In this document: piece by piece, positions 35,649-44,349 of the stretch
How positions within the stretch are numbered: the first letter of the stretch is position 1
How the letters are laid out: every line of letters starts with the position of its first letter
NCBI RefSeq assembly: GCF_000466425.1
Contig: NZ_KE992094.1
Coordinates: forward strand, 1-64,000
DNA from: Capnocytophaga sp. oral taxon 863 str. F0517
GTDB taxonomy: Bacteria > Bacteroidota > Bacteroidia > Flavobacteriales > Flavobacteriaceae
DNA length: 64,000 nt
Reading direction: 5' to 3'
The notes under the pieces: generated by a model
The model's database searches: none
What the model saw: only the letters and a program-made list of their open reading frames with translations
Told to the model about the DNA's origin: nothing
Position numbers and translations under genes: made by a program

Positions 35649-36809
35649 TTATCGTTTCAGTATAGGTAAGGTATAATACGCCCCAATAGTGAAGCGGTGT
35701 AGCTGTTCATCCGGCTTTCTTAAGGCATCATGATAGGTAATGGTATTGCCAACATAGGCCGCATAGAAACGCAAATCCTGTGTCTTGAAAGGGGCATATT
35801 GTGCCGCAACAAAATAAATGTAGTTAGTTCTAAGTTGCTCACTTATAGTATTCTTGCTTCCTGTGATTTCTATACCCCCCTTACCGGTAAGGCTCCAATG
35901 GTCATTGAGCTGGTAATCATAACGGGAGACCGCACATTTATATACTATATTCTTACGCATCGTAAAGGCACCTTCCCCAAGTCCATCATGAATACTTAGC
36001 AGCCTTGAGGAAGTAAGGCCAAAGTCCGCTCCCATATGGGAATAAACCAAGTCCAGATAGGCCGTATGTTGGCCTATTTGCAGTTTGTTTCCTAAAGAGA
36101 TGGAATGAGTATAATAACTATGGGCGAACTGAGCCATGTTATAGGAATATTTAGTTTTGAACCTACCATCCCAAAAGCTACCATTCCAATAAGCATAGCC
36201 TCCTATCGGGAGATCAGAGCTTTGATATCCAGAGGTAGAGAATTGATTGCCCTTTAGATGGTTATCAAAAGTCTGGTTGAGGGTATTGTGTATCTGTATT
36301 CCAAAGCTATGTTTAGGATTGATTTTGTAAGAGAGCTGTGCTCCTGCCAAAAAGACATTAGCATATACCCCATTGAGGTAATCGGTGAAGATGTATTCGT
36401 ATAAGGGGTTGATATCCTTTTCGAAGGAGCCCATTACAGAAAGTTGTTTCCCCAAGGTAGCCTCCCAGGTTCGCTTATGACCAAAGCGATAGGTAATATA
36501 AGCATAGTCCAAGGCAGCAGAGCCATTATCCATAGAGGTGGTGGCAAAAGGTTTGTTAAATCGGAAACGCACTCGATATCCAAGCGATTTGTTATAGTCT
36601 CCCTGAATATTCAGCCGAGCATTGTCTATTTGGAAATGAGAAGAGGAGTTTTCCTCTCGGCTATGTGTATCCGAGAGGAAGCCTCCTCTAAAATAAAATT
36701 CCACTTTTAACTTTTCTGCTGAAATAGGTTCAGTAAGGGTATCTTGTTGGGCAAAGATAGGGATTTGCCCTAAAATACACAAAGCAATGCCTAATTTTAT
36801 ATTTAGCAT
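35649..36809 (-). CDS. OprO/P-type outer-membrane porin
   Basis: A 386-residue protein with a signal peptide (residues 1-21, ending IFAQ). The rest alternates hydrophobic and polar residues as expected for a beta-barrel, with terminal aromatic-ended strands (YTLPILKR). It resembles the phosphate-selective O/P porin family: a YYFRGGF-like first strand, LDYAYITYRF and a YAYITYRF-type barrel core. It lies 36 nt downstream of a close paralogue and probably arose by duplication. The transported solute is not known. Confidence 0.85.
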   Translation of the reverse strand: MLNIKLGIALCILGQIPIFAQQDTLTEPISAEKLKVEFYFRGGFLSDTHSREENSSSHFQIDNARLNIQGDYNKSLGYRVRFRFNKPFATTSMDNGSAALDYAYITYRFGHKRTWEATLGKQLSVMGSFEKDINPLYEYIFTDYLNGVYANVFLAGAQLSYKINPKHSFGIQIHNTLNQTFDNHLKGNQFSTSGYQSSDLPIGGYAYWNGSFWDGRFKTKYSYNMAQFAHSYYTHSISLGNKLQIGQHTAYLDLVYSHMGADFGLTSSRLLSIHDGLGEGAFTMRKNIVYKCAVSRYDYQLNDHWSLTGKGGIEITGSKNTISEQLRTNYIYFVAAQYAPFKTQDLRFYAAYVGNTITYHDALRKPDEQLHRFTIGAYYTLPILKR

Positions 36810-36845
36810 GATTAAGTTGTTTTAGTTTTCTTTGAGAGATAAAGT

Positions 36846-38018
36846 CTATTTTTTCTTAAATACAGGCAAAGTATAGTAAGCACCTATGGCAACTCTGTTG
36901 TACTGCTCATAAGGCCTATTGAGTTCTTTGCTATAATTAATAGTGTTACCTATATAAGCTCCATAAAAACGGAAATCTTGTGTCTTGAAAGGGGCATATT
37001 GTAGCGCAACAAAATAGCTATAGTTTTGCCTAAAATGCTCACTCAATAGGTTTTGACTTCCGGCTAGCTCGAAAGCCAATTTGGCAGAAGCACTCCAGGC
37101 ATCATTTACTTGGTATTCATAACGAGCGATAGCTCCTTTATAGACAATATTCTTGTACATAATGTATTTGTTTTGCGCTCTATTCTCATATTTGTTAAGT
37201 ACCTTAGAGGCCACAGTCGCATAGTCCGCCCCCATATGGGAGTACATAAGGTCTAAGTATGCCCAATGCCTTCCTATCTTGAGCTTATGTCCTAAAGAAA
37301 TGGTGTGGGTATAGTAGTCTTGGGCAAATTGAGCTATATCATAGGAATAGTTGGTCTGTAGCTTCCCATCAAAGTAGGAAGCAATCCAATATACATATCC
37401 TCCTATGGGAGCTTTAGAAGACAAATAACCTTCTGTAGATAAGCCATTATTAGAGAGGTGGTCACCAAATTTGGAATTGAGTGTATTATGGCCTTGTAGT
37501 CCTACCTTGTGATGCTCATTGAGCTGATACCCTAGCTGTATAGTTGCCAAGAAAGGATTCACGATATAGCTAAGATAATCCCCATAGATATATTCGTACA
37601 AGGGATGAATATCCTGTTCATAGGAACCTACCATCGCATAAGCCTTTCCTAATCGCAAGTCCCATTTGCGATCTTTACCAAAATGGTAAGTAAGATAGGC
37701 AAAGTCCAAGGCTGCTGAAGCATTGTCCTGCGAATTGGGTGTATAAGGGCGATTCAGACGAAAACGAACTCGATAAGATAGATCTTCATTATAATTCCCA
37801 TAAATATTGATGCGTGCATCTTCCAAACGGAAGCCAGCAGCTCCTGGAGCCGTATTACTCTTATTAGCAGCAAAGCTACCATTGAAATATAGATCAACAT
37901 TAGTCGTCTGTGCCGATTCAGGTACTGAAAGGCTGTCCTTCTCTACAGAGAAATGAGTCTCTGCCAATGCGTTCCCTGTGGTGAGAACGGAAAACAAAAG
38001 AAATGTAAGTTTTTTCAT
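36846..38018 (-). CDS. OprO/P-type outer-membrane porin (paralogue)
   Basis: This 390-residue product starts from the ATG at 38016-38018 (MKKLTFLLFSVLTTGNALAE signal peptide). An upstream in-frame ATG at 38063 would add a poor 15-residue leader and is rejected. It is closely similar to the 35649 gene: RVRFRLNRPY, ALDFAYLTYHFG, LGHKLKIGRHWAYLDLMYSHMGAD and the YYTLPVFKKK end. The two are transcribed in tandem. The solute is unknown. Confidence 0.85.
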   Translation of the reverse strand: MKKLTFLLFSVLTTGNALAETHFSVEKDSLSVPESAQTTNVDLYFNGSFAANKSNTAPGAAGFRLEDARINIYGNYNEDLSYRVRFRLNRPYTPNSQDNASAALDFAYLTYHFGKDRKWDLRLGKAYAMVGSYEQDIHPLYEYIYGDYLSYIVNPFLATIQLGYQLNEHHKVGLQGHNTLNSKFGDHLSNNGLSTEGYLSSKAPIGGYVYWIASYFDGKLQTNYSYDIAQFAQDYYTHTISLGHKLKIGRHWAYLDLMYSHMGADYATVASKVLNKYENRAQNKYIMYKNIVYKGAIARYEYQVNDAWSASAKLAFELAGSQNLLSEHFRQNYSYFVALQYAPFKTQDFRFYGAYIGNTINYSKELNRPYEQYNRVAIGAYYTLPVFKKK

Positions 38019-38169
38019 ATATAATTTTTTTTGCAAAAATAATAATTTATTTTTAATAATCAAGGGATAATAATAATAATTTTTTTGTAATATGATTTAA
38101 TTGTGATAAGAATAGATTTTTTTAACCATATAAGTATTACATGATATTAAAATTAAACATAAAAATACA

Positions 38170-38219
38170 AAATGTTCTATGCAGTGTAGGCTAGTTACCT
38201 ACACTGCATAGAAGCATTT
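38170..38219. terminator. 16-bp perfect hairpin between uspA-type gene and porin
   Basis: TTCTATGCAGTGTAGG (38175-38190), loop CTAGTTA, CCTACACTGCATAGAA (38198-38213) form a perfect 16-bp stem. With AAATG/CATTT at the base and a one-base bulge it is longer still. On the minus strand a T-rich tail follows, consistent with termination of the gene ending at 38249. Confidence 0.75.
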
Positions 38220-38248
38220 CCTTAAAATTAAAAAAATGAAATCGAAAA

Positions 38249-39070
38249 CTATAACTTGATGGTAAGTACTGGTTTTTCAGAATGATTTACAATATCCTCA
38301 CTAATACTACCGTTGAAGATGTGCATAAGTGCACTTTGCTTGGCTGGGAACATACAGATAAGATCACTCTGATGGTCTTCTGCAAAGTGGATAATACCTT
38401 CTTCTATAGAGAAGTCACTATACATATGGATATTGTGAGCGAGTATTTCCTTATGTTCCTTAGAGAAATTATCAATTAACACCTTAATCTCTCTACTGGA
38501 GTTAAAATGATAAGGTGTATTGATATACACGAAATCAATCTTAGCATCTAAGCTATTGGCAAAATCAACCGCTTTCTTGAAAGCATTGATATACTTTTGT
38601 GAGAAATCGCAAGCGAAGATTAGTTTTTTCACCTGAGAAATATCCGTTTTGTCTTTGATAACTAAAACAGGTACGGAGGAAGTGCGCACTATTTTTTCTG
38701 CATTGGAGCCTAAGAAAAGTTCTTTTGATCCTGTAGCTCCTGTGGAGCCCATAACGATAAAGTCAATGGCTTGCTCTTCGAGTAAGTTCTTTACGGCATA
38801 GGTAAGAGCGGTCGTTTCCACTACGGTTTTTACACTAATCCCTTTGCTTTCGATCTCCTCTGAGATTTTCTTAACATTAGTACTTGCTTCTTTCATAAAG
38901 AAGAGCTCTTCAGGTAGGGCAGAGGTAGACTCGGTAATGAATCGCCTTGGCAATTCTACACAATGTAATAGTACAATGGTAGCCGCTTTTTTCTTAGCCA
39001 AGTCCACAGCTACTTCTACGGCATAGTTAGAATGTTCAGAGAAATCAATAGGTACAAGAATGTTTTTCAT
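38249..39070 (-). CDS. Universal stress protein (tandem Usp domains)
   Basis: A 273-residue soluble protein of two UspA-like domains. The first has MKNILVPIDFSEHS and the nucleotide-binding GSTGATGSKELFLGSNAEKI loop with SVPVLVIK. The second (from about 145) has LIFACDFSQKY and a shorter, less complete loop. UspA proteins accumulate in stasis or stress, and ATP-binding members have the GxxGx9G motif present in the first domain. A hairpin terminator follows at 38170-38219. Confidence 0.93.
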   Translation of the reverse strand: MKNILVPIDFSEHSNYAVEVAVDLAKKKAATIVLLHCVELPRRFITESTSALPEELFFMKEASTNVKKISEEIESKGISVKTVVETTALTYAVKNLLEEQAIDFIVMGSTGATGSKELFLGSNAEKIVRTSSVPVLVIKDKTDISQVKKLIFACDFSQKYINAFKKAVDFANSLDAKIDFVYINTPYHFNSSREIKVLIDNFSKEHKEILAHNIHMYSDFSIEEGIIHFAEDHQSDLICMFPAKQSALMHIFNGSISEDIVNHSEKPVLTIKL

Positions 39071-39264
39071 GGTTTTTGAAGTTTATATGTTAGACAATTA
39101 TACTTTGTTTTTACGCTGTAAAAATACGTTTTTTCAGGATAAAAAACAAATTTCGCAGGTGAATTTTTATTTTAAAAATATAAAAATAAATTTTAATATA
39201 AATAAAAATGAGGGTACTTATTCACAAACTCTCCTAATTTTGTTATAGTACGATTTTTAATATG

Positions 39265-39272
39265 TATTTTTG
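39265..39272 (+). promoter_or_regulatory. -7 box before arginase-fold gene
   Basis: TATTTTTG followed by GCAC-type sequence (TTTTTGCACAAG), 55 nt upstream of the GTG start at 39327. Confidence 0.5.
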
Positions 39273-39326
39273 CACAAGATTTAATCAGAGGAGTTTTTTC
39301 CTTGAGACACCTAATTTTTTAGAATA

Positions 39327-40430
39327 GTGTTAGACTTTTTATATCCAATAGAAGATTTTTTTGTACAAAAGAGATATATCTCCCAGACCATTGGTGCCAA
39401 AATACGCAAACACACCCGTCAGGAGGGCTTACCGGAGCTTGAAGGAGTAAAAGTGGCTCTATTTTCAATCTCTAATAGTGAGAATATACTTAAAAATTCT
39501 TTCAGAGAGGGGTTTTATAGTCTGTATTATGGTAATTGGGATATTGAAATAGCCGATTTGGGGAATATTCCGGAGGGAACAACCCAAGAAGATACCTTTA
39601 TTGCTATCAAAGAGGTGAGCCTTCACCTGCTCAAAAAAGGTATTATACCTATCCTTTTGGCCGATGGGGTGGAATATACCTATGCGCTCTATCGAGCTTT
39701 TGATACTATGGAACAGATGGTCAATCTCGCTTGTGTCAATGCCCTTTTTGGCTTTGCAGATGATCATGAGATTTTTGCTGAAGATAGCTATATGAGCCGT
39801 ATTCTATTGGAGGCACCTGCCTTGTTAAACCATTTTACTAATATAGGTTATCAAACTTATTACAATCCTCAAGAGTCAATAGATTTGCTTCAGAAAATGT
39901 TTTTTGAAAGCTATCGATTGGGAGAGGTCACCAGCTATATGGAACAGGTAGAGCCTATCTTGCGCAATACGGATCTGGTGAGTATAGATATGACCTCCGT
40001 ACAGGCGGCCGATACGGATATGCCTAAGGGCTTTGTTAATGGATTTACCGCTCGGGAGATCTGTACCATAAGCCGCTATGCAGGGCTTAGCTCACAGACT
40101 TCGGTGCTGGGGGTATTCAATCCACCCACCTCAGAGAGAGGTAAGATGTTGGTAGGGGAAGTCCTTTGGTACTTCATAGAAGGTATCAATTATCGTATCA
40201 AGGAGTTTCCCACCATAGAGGATAAGAATTATACCAAGCATATTGTTCTTTTGGATGATTTTACCATAGAGTTCTATAAAAGTAACCGTACAGGTCGCTG
40301 GTGGATACTCCCGAGTGAAACCTCCCAAGGCGCCTTTATGCTCCCCTGTACGGAACGCGATTATCAAAAGGCGCTTGAAGGGATTATTCCTTTGCGATGG
40401 TGGAATCTTCACCAAAGATCTTTAAACTAA
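39327..40430 (+). CDS. Arginase/formimidoylglutamase-family protein without metal motifs
   Basis: This 367-residue protein aligns by pattern to the Bacteroidota arginase-fold (formimidoylglutamase-like) family: LDFLYPIEDFF start, LLKKGIIPILLADGVEYTYALYRAF where the metal-binding GGxHD loop should be, then NHFTNIGYQTYYNPQE, SIDMTSVQAAD where the SxDxDxxDP metal block should be, and FNGFTAREICTISRYAGL-like text. The histidines and aspartates that bind manganese are largely absent, so hydrolysis is doubtful. The start is GTG. It precedes a porin gene with 75 nt between. Confidence 0.75.
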   Translation: MLDFLYPIEDFFVQKRYISQTIGAKIRKHTRQEGLPELEGVKVALFSISNSENILKNSFREGFYSLYYGNWDIEIADLGNIPEGTTQEDTFIAIKEVSLHLLKKGIIPILLADGVEYTYALYRAFDTMEQMVNLACVNALFGFADDHEIFAEDSYMSRILLEAPALLNHFTNIGYQTYYNPQESIDLLQKMFFESYRLGEVTSYMEQVEPILRNTDLVSIDMTSVQAADTDMPKGFVNGFTAREICTISRYAGLSSQTSVLGVFNPPTSERGKMLVGEVLWYFIEGINYRIKEFPTIEDKNYTKHIVLLDDFTIEFYKSNRTGRWWILPSETSQGAFMLPCTERDYQKALEGIIPLRWWNLHQRSLN

Positions 40431-40505
40431 GTGAATAGTGAAAAATGAAGTGTGAAAAAGTTGCTATAGTAACTATCACTAACCGCTAACAACTAATAAA
40501 AAAGT
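40431..40505. repeat. Low-complexity spacer repeat
   Basis: It begins TGAATAGTGAAAAATGAAGTG, whose first 13 bases match the start of the window, and ends in CACTAACCGCTAACAACTAAT. It is a member of the dispersed spacer family, inserted between the arginase-fold gene and the porin gene. Confidence 0.6.
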
Positions 40506-42437
40506 ATGCTCAAAAAACTACTTTTCTTTATAGCCCTATCTCTATCCATAGTGGCAATGGCACAGGATAGTATTCGTTTCAAATCGGTAAGACCTCAACC
40601 TAAGAAGAAAGATAGTATCACACTTTCTTCACGGGATTACAAATATATTTCCATAGCTCGCGATACTATAGCGATAGATACGACCCTTACCCTAAAGGCT
40701 ATGTACAGGCAAAATCCTGTAAGAAAAGATATGTTTGCCTACGTACCTTTCCAAAATATGGGACAAACCTATACTACGTTGGCTTATGATTTTAGACATA
40801 CGATACCTTCCCCAGGGCTAGGGATGCGAGGAAATAGTTTCTATTTCTCCGCAGCAGAGGACATTCTTTATTATAGGGTACCTACCCCTATGACGGAGTT
40901 CTCATTCAAGTCTGGACTCTCTCAAGGACAGCTATTGCAGTCTTTCTTTTCGGCCAACCTCTCGAATGAATTTAACTTTTTTATACGCTATAATGCCTTA
41001 CGTTCCTTGGGAGATTATAAGAATATACTCTCTTCTATAGGAAACTTCTTTGCAGGGTTTTCTTATTTGTCAAAGAATGGTAAGTATTTGGCAATGGGGC
41101 ATTACGCAAATGAGGAGATAGAACGGCAAGAGAATGGGGGACTTCTGTACCCAGACCAGTTCTATGGAGGAGATAAACAGTTCAGCAATCGAGCGCGACT
41201 GGACATAGTCCTTTCGGATGTTACGTCTGAAGAAAACCTAAAGCGTTATTTCATTCAACAACAATATAATTTCCTTAGCCCCTCGCAAGGTGGAGATACA
41301 GAAATAATGCTGAAGCATCAGCTAACGTACCAAAGTGAAAATTACTATTATAATCAAAAGGCAGTAGCCCCAAATAGCTTTTTAGGAGAGAGCTTTACCC
41401 AAAGTAATCTCCATGATAGGCTCTCTTTGCGGGCGCTTACCAATAAGCTGGGGGCAGCGCTTACCTTGCCTTACTTAGGAAAGACTTTTGTATACGGGAA
41501 GAGTTATTTCTATAACTATTTTGCTAAAGGGATTTTCGTGGACGAACAAGGGAATTTTATTCCACATCAGATCAAAGGAACCGACTATGGCTTAGGACTA
41601 CAATGGAAGAAAGACTATAGAGGATTCCTCATCAAAGCCGAAGGAGAACAGATGCTATTAGGAAAGATATTAGGCACCAAGCTCCAGGGAGATCTTTCCT
41701 ATAACTTCGATGAACAAAATAAGCTCTTTGCAGGGATTAATATCACCTCCAAGTTGCCAAACTTTAACTTTTTGCTCTATCAAAGTGATTATAAGAATTA
41801 TAATTGGTATCACTTTGATGATTTTTCTAAGGAAAATATACAAACTATCTACGGAGGGCTCTATACCCAATGGGGGAACTTATCATTGGATATTACGAAT
41901 ATTAACAATTATACCTATTTTGAACTTAAAACCAATATTAATGGAACCAAAAAACAACCCAAACCCCATCAGTACGGCGGGAATATACAATACCTGAAAC
42001 TCATAGCAGAGAAGGAATTCCGAATAGGTAACTGGGGGCTGGATAACACCCTGATGTATCAGCAAGTACTTCAAGAAGGGCAACATATCTTCAGTGTACC
42101 CGCCTTTACTACTCGAAATACACTCTATTTCAGCTCTCATATGTTCCAAAAGGCAATGTATTTGCAGACAGGACTTACCTTTAAGTACTTTACCAACTAT
42201 TATGCCAATGAGTACAATCCGCTGTTGGCAGATTTTCAAGTACAAACAGATGAAAAGATAGGGAACTATTCAGTAACAGACTTCTTTGTCAATGCCAAAG
42301 TAAGAACCATGCGTATCTTCTTTACAGTAGAGCACCTTGAGGCCTTACTCGGTAAGTATAATTACTATGCAGCTCCATCCCAACCTTATCGCGACTGGAA
42401 AATTCGCTTAGGTATCATATGGTATTTCTTTAAGTAG
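40506..42437 (+). CDS. Putative outer-membrane porin (Porin_10 type)
   Basis: This 643-residue protein has a signal peptide (LLFFIALSLSIVAMAQ). The rest is rich in aromatic and polar residues with alternating strand patterns (for example NFNFLLYQSDYKNYNWYHFDD and FFIRYNALRSLGDYKN) and ends in a terminal WYFFK strand. It matches the large Bacteroidota putative-porin family by architecture, including the internal IPSPGLGMRGNSFYFS block. The solute is unknown. It sits before aat, 48 nt away. Confidence 0.8.
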   Translation: MLKKLLFFIALSLSIVAMAQDSIRFKSVRPQPKKKDSITLSSRDYKYISIARDTIAIDTTLTLKAMYRQNPVRKDMFAYVPFQNMGQTYTTLAYDFRHTIPSPGLGMRGNSFYFSAAEDILYYRVPTPMTEFSFKSGLSQGQLLQSFFSANLSNEFNFFIRYNALRSLGDYKNILSSIGNFFAGFSYLSKNGKYLAMGHYANEEIERQENGGLLYPDQFYGGDKQFSNRARLDIVLSDVTSEENLKRYFIQQQYNFLSPSQGGDTEIMLKHQLTYQSENYYYNQKAVAPNSFLGESFTQSNLHDRLSLRALTNKLGAALTLPYLGKTFVYGKSYFYNYFAKGIFVDEQGNFIPHQIKGTDYGLGLQWKKDYRGFLIKAEGEQMLLGKILGTKLQGDLSYNFDEQNKLFAGINITSKLPNFNFLLYQSDYKNYNWYHFDDFSKENIQTIYGGLYTQWGNLSLDITNINNYTYFELKTNINGTKKQPKPHQYGGNIQYLKLIAEKEFRIGNWGLDNTLMYQQVLQEGQHIFSVPAFTTRNTLYFSSHMFQKAMYLQTGLTFKYFTNYYANEYNPLLADFQVQTDEKIGNYSVTDFFVNAKVRTMRIFFTVEHLEALLGKYNYYAAPSQPYRDWKIRLGIIWYFFK

Positions 42438-42485
42438 AAATATTTCTTTACAAAGACTTTTACACCTCAAAATCTCTTATAATCA

Positions 42486-43166
42486 ATGTACATATTGACC
42501 AAAAATCTCTATTTTCCTCCTGTAGAGCAGGCCGACAAAACCGGAATTCTAGCCATAGGAGGAGACCTCTCCATACCCCGACTTATACTGGCCTACAAAA
42601 GTGGCATCTTTCCTTGGTATAATGAGGATGAACCTATACTTTGGTGGGCACCTAAGAAGCGTATGGTAGTAATCCCACAACACTATAAGATGCATAAGAG
42701 TATGCGCAATATCTTCAATAGAAAGCTATTTACAGTAACATTTGACAAAGATTTCCATCAGGTAATAACCACCTGTAAAGATATTTACCGAAAAGACCAA
42801 TTAGGCACTTGGATTAGTGATGAGATTGTACAGGCATATACGCAATTGTATGAAATGGGTTTGGCACACTCGGTAGAAGTTTGGCAAAATAAAAAATTGG
42901 TAGGAGGCCTCTATGGTGTGGACATAGGTAATGGCATTTTCTGTGGGGAGAGTATGTTTTCTAAAGTATCAAATGCGAGCAAAGTGGCCTTTTACACTCT
43001 TTTGGAAGACCTCAAGCAGAAAAAGTATTTGCTGCTGGACTGCCAAGTATATAACGAACATTTGGAAAGCTTGGGAGCTTATGAAATTCTCCGATCCGAA
43101 TATATGAAATACCTCTTACAAGGGAATATTCTCCTTAGAATTAAAAAAATGAAAGGAACCTTATAA
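42486..43166 (+). CDS. aat: Leucyl/phenylalanyl-tRNA-protein transferase
   Basis: A 226-residue enzyme of the N-end rule. It transfers Leu or Phe from tRNA to proteins with N-terminal Arg or Lys, marking them for ClpAP. It shows the family blocks GILAIGGDLSIPRLILAYKSGIFPWY (13 or so residues from the start), WWAPKKRMVV, GTWISDEIVQAY and LLDCQVYNEHLESLGA. The GNAT-like fold is expected. It is one base away from the downstream aminotransferase gene. clpS is not in the window. Confidence 0.97.
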   Translation: MYILTKNLYFPPVEQADKTGILAIGGDLSIPRLILAYKSGIFPWYNEDEPILWWAPKKRMVVIPQHYKMHKSMRNIFNRKLFTVTFDKDFHQVITTCKDIYRKDQLGTWISDEIVQAYTQLYEMGLAHSVEVWQNKKLVGGLYGVDIGNGIFCGESMFSKVSNASKVAFYTLLEDLKQKKYLLLDCQVYNEHLESLGAYEILRSEYMKYLLQGNILLRIKKMKGTL

Positions 43167-43167
43167 A

Positions 43168-44349
43168 ATGAAAGAAGATTTTTTACAGTATCAGGCCCCA
43201 ACCTCTTTATATCCTTTAGGCTTGGAGGTGGCTCGTGCAGAAGGGTCTTATATCTATGATATACAAGGGAAAGCCTATTTGGATTTGGTAGCTGGGGTAT
43301 CGGCTTGTACCTTAGGGCATTGCCATCCTAAAGTAGTCAAAGCCATACAAGAGCAAGCTGCAAAGTATATGCACGTAATGGTATACGGAGAATATGCCCA
43401 ATCGCCTGCGGTAGCCTATTGTAAGCGACTGGCAGAGAACCTACCTGCACCTTTGCAAACCACTTATTTAGTCAATTCGGGTACGGAGGCCATAGAGGGA
43501 AGTATCAAGCTGGCTAAGCGTGCTACAGGCCGCTCCCAGATAATTGCAGCTCGCAAGGCCTACCATGGCAATACCCAAGGTTCGCTTAGTATCATGGACT
43601 ATGAGCTGCGCAAGCAACCATTTCGTCCATTACTACCCGATGTGGCTTGGATCGAATTCAACAATGAGGCAGAGTTGGAGAAAATCACTACCCGAACTGC
43701 TGGAGTGGTTTTGGAAACGATTCAGGGAGGTGCAGGCTTCATCACCCCAGAGAATGATTATTTGGCAAAGGTAAAACAACGCTGCCAAGAGGTGGGTGCC
43801 CTACTTATCTTGGATGAGATACAACCAGGATTTGGCCGTACCGGAAAGCTCTTTGGCTTTCAGAACTATCATGTAGTACCCGATATTATCGCCATTGGCA
43901 AAGGAATGGCTAGCGGACTGCCCTGTGGTGCCTTTGTGGCTTCCTATGAGCTGATGCATCTTTTGGCTGATAAGCCTAAAATGTCCCATATCACTACCTT
44001 TGGAGGAAACCCAGTGGTGGCAGCCGCTTCATTGGCAACTCTCGATGAGCTACTTACCACTTCGCTTATGCAGGAGACCCTTGAGAAAGAACAGCTTTTC
44101 CGCAAACTCCTAAAGCACCCTAAGATAAAATCAGTCAATGGGAAAGGACTCATGCTAGCAGCTATCATGGAAAGCGAGGACTTGGCCAACCATGTGATTC
44201 TCTATGCTCACCAAAGAGGATATATCTTTTTTTGGTTGCTTTTTGAACTTAGAGCAGTAAGAATCTCTCCACCACTGACCATTAGCAAGGAAGAAATCGA
44301 AAAGGCTTGTGAGATGATCTTAGAAGCCATAGCGCACTATAAGGGATAA
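43168..44349 (+). CDS. Class III aminotransferase (acetylornithine-aminotransferase-like)
   Basis: This 393-residue PLP enzyme has the class III motifs LVNSGTEAIEGSIKLAKRATG, LILDEIQPGFGRTGKLFGF and the PLP lysine in IIAIGKGMASGLPCGAF. Closest by pattern to ArgD/ornithine- and acetylornithine-type enzymes, but the lack of nearby arg genes leaves the substrate open. It follows aat by one base and ends directly against the dnaG stop, tail to tail with no terminator between. Confidence 0.85.
   Translation: MKEDFLQYQAPTSLYPLGLEVARAEGSYIYDIQGKAYLDLVAGVSACTLGHCHPKVVKAIQEQAAKYMHVMVYGEYAQSPAVAYCKRLAENLPAPLQTTYLVNSGTEAIEGSIKLAKRATGRSQIIAARKAYHGNTQGSLSIMDYELRKQPFRPLLPDVAWIEFNNEAELEKITTRTAGVVLETIQGGAGFITPENDYLAKVKQRCQEVGALLILDEIQPGFGRTGKLFGFQNYHVVPDIIAIGKGMASGLPCGAFVASYELMHLLADKPKMSHITTFGGNPVVAAASLATLDELLTTSLMQETLEKEQLFRKLLKHPKIKSVNGKGLMLAAIMESEDLANHVILYAHQRGYIFFWLLFELRAVRISPPLTISKEEIEKACEMILEAIAHYKG

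Noticed and set aside
38019-38063. Upstream ATG extending the second porin by 15 residues
   Set aside because: It adds a poor basic segment ahead of a normal signal peptide starting at 38018.
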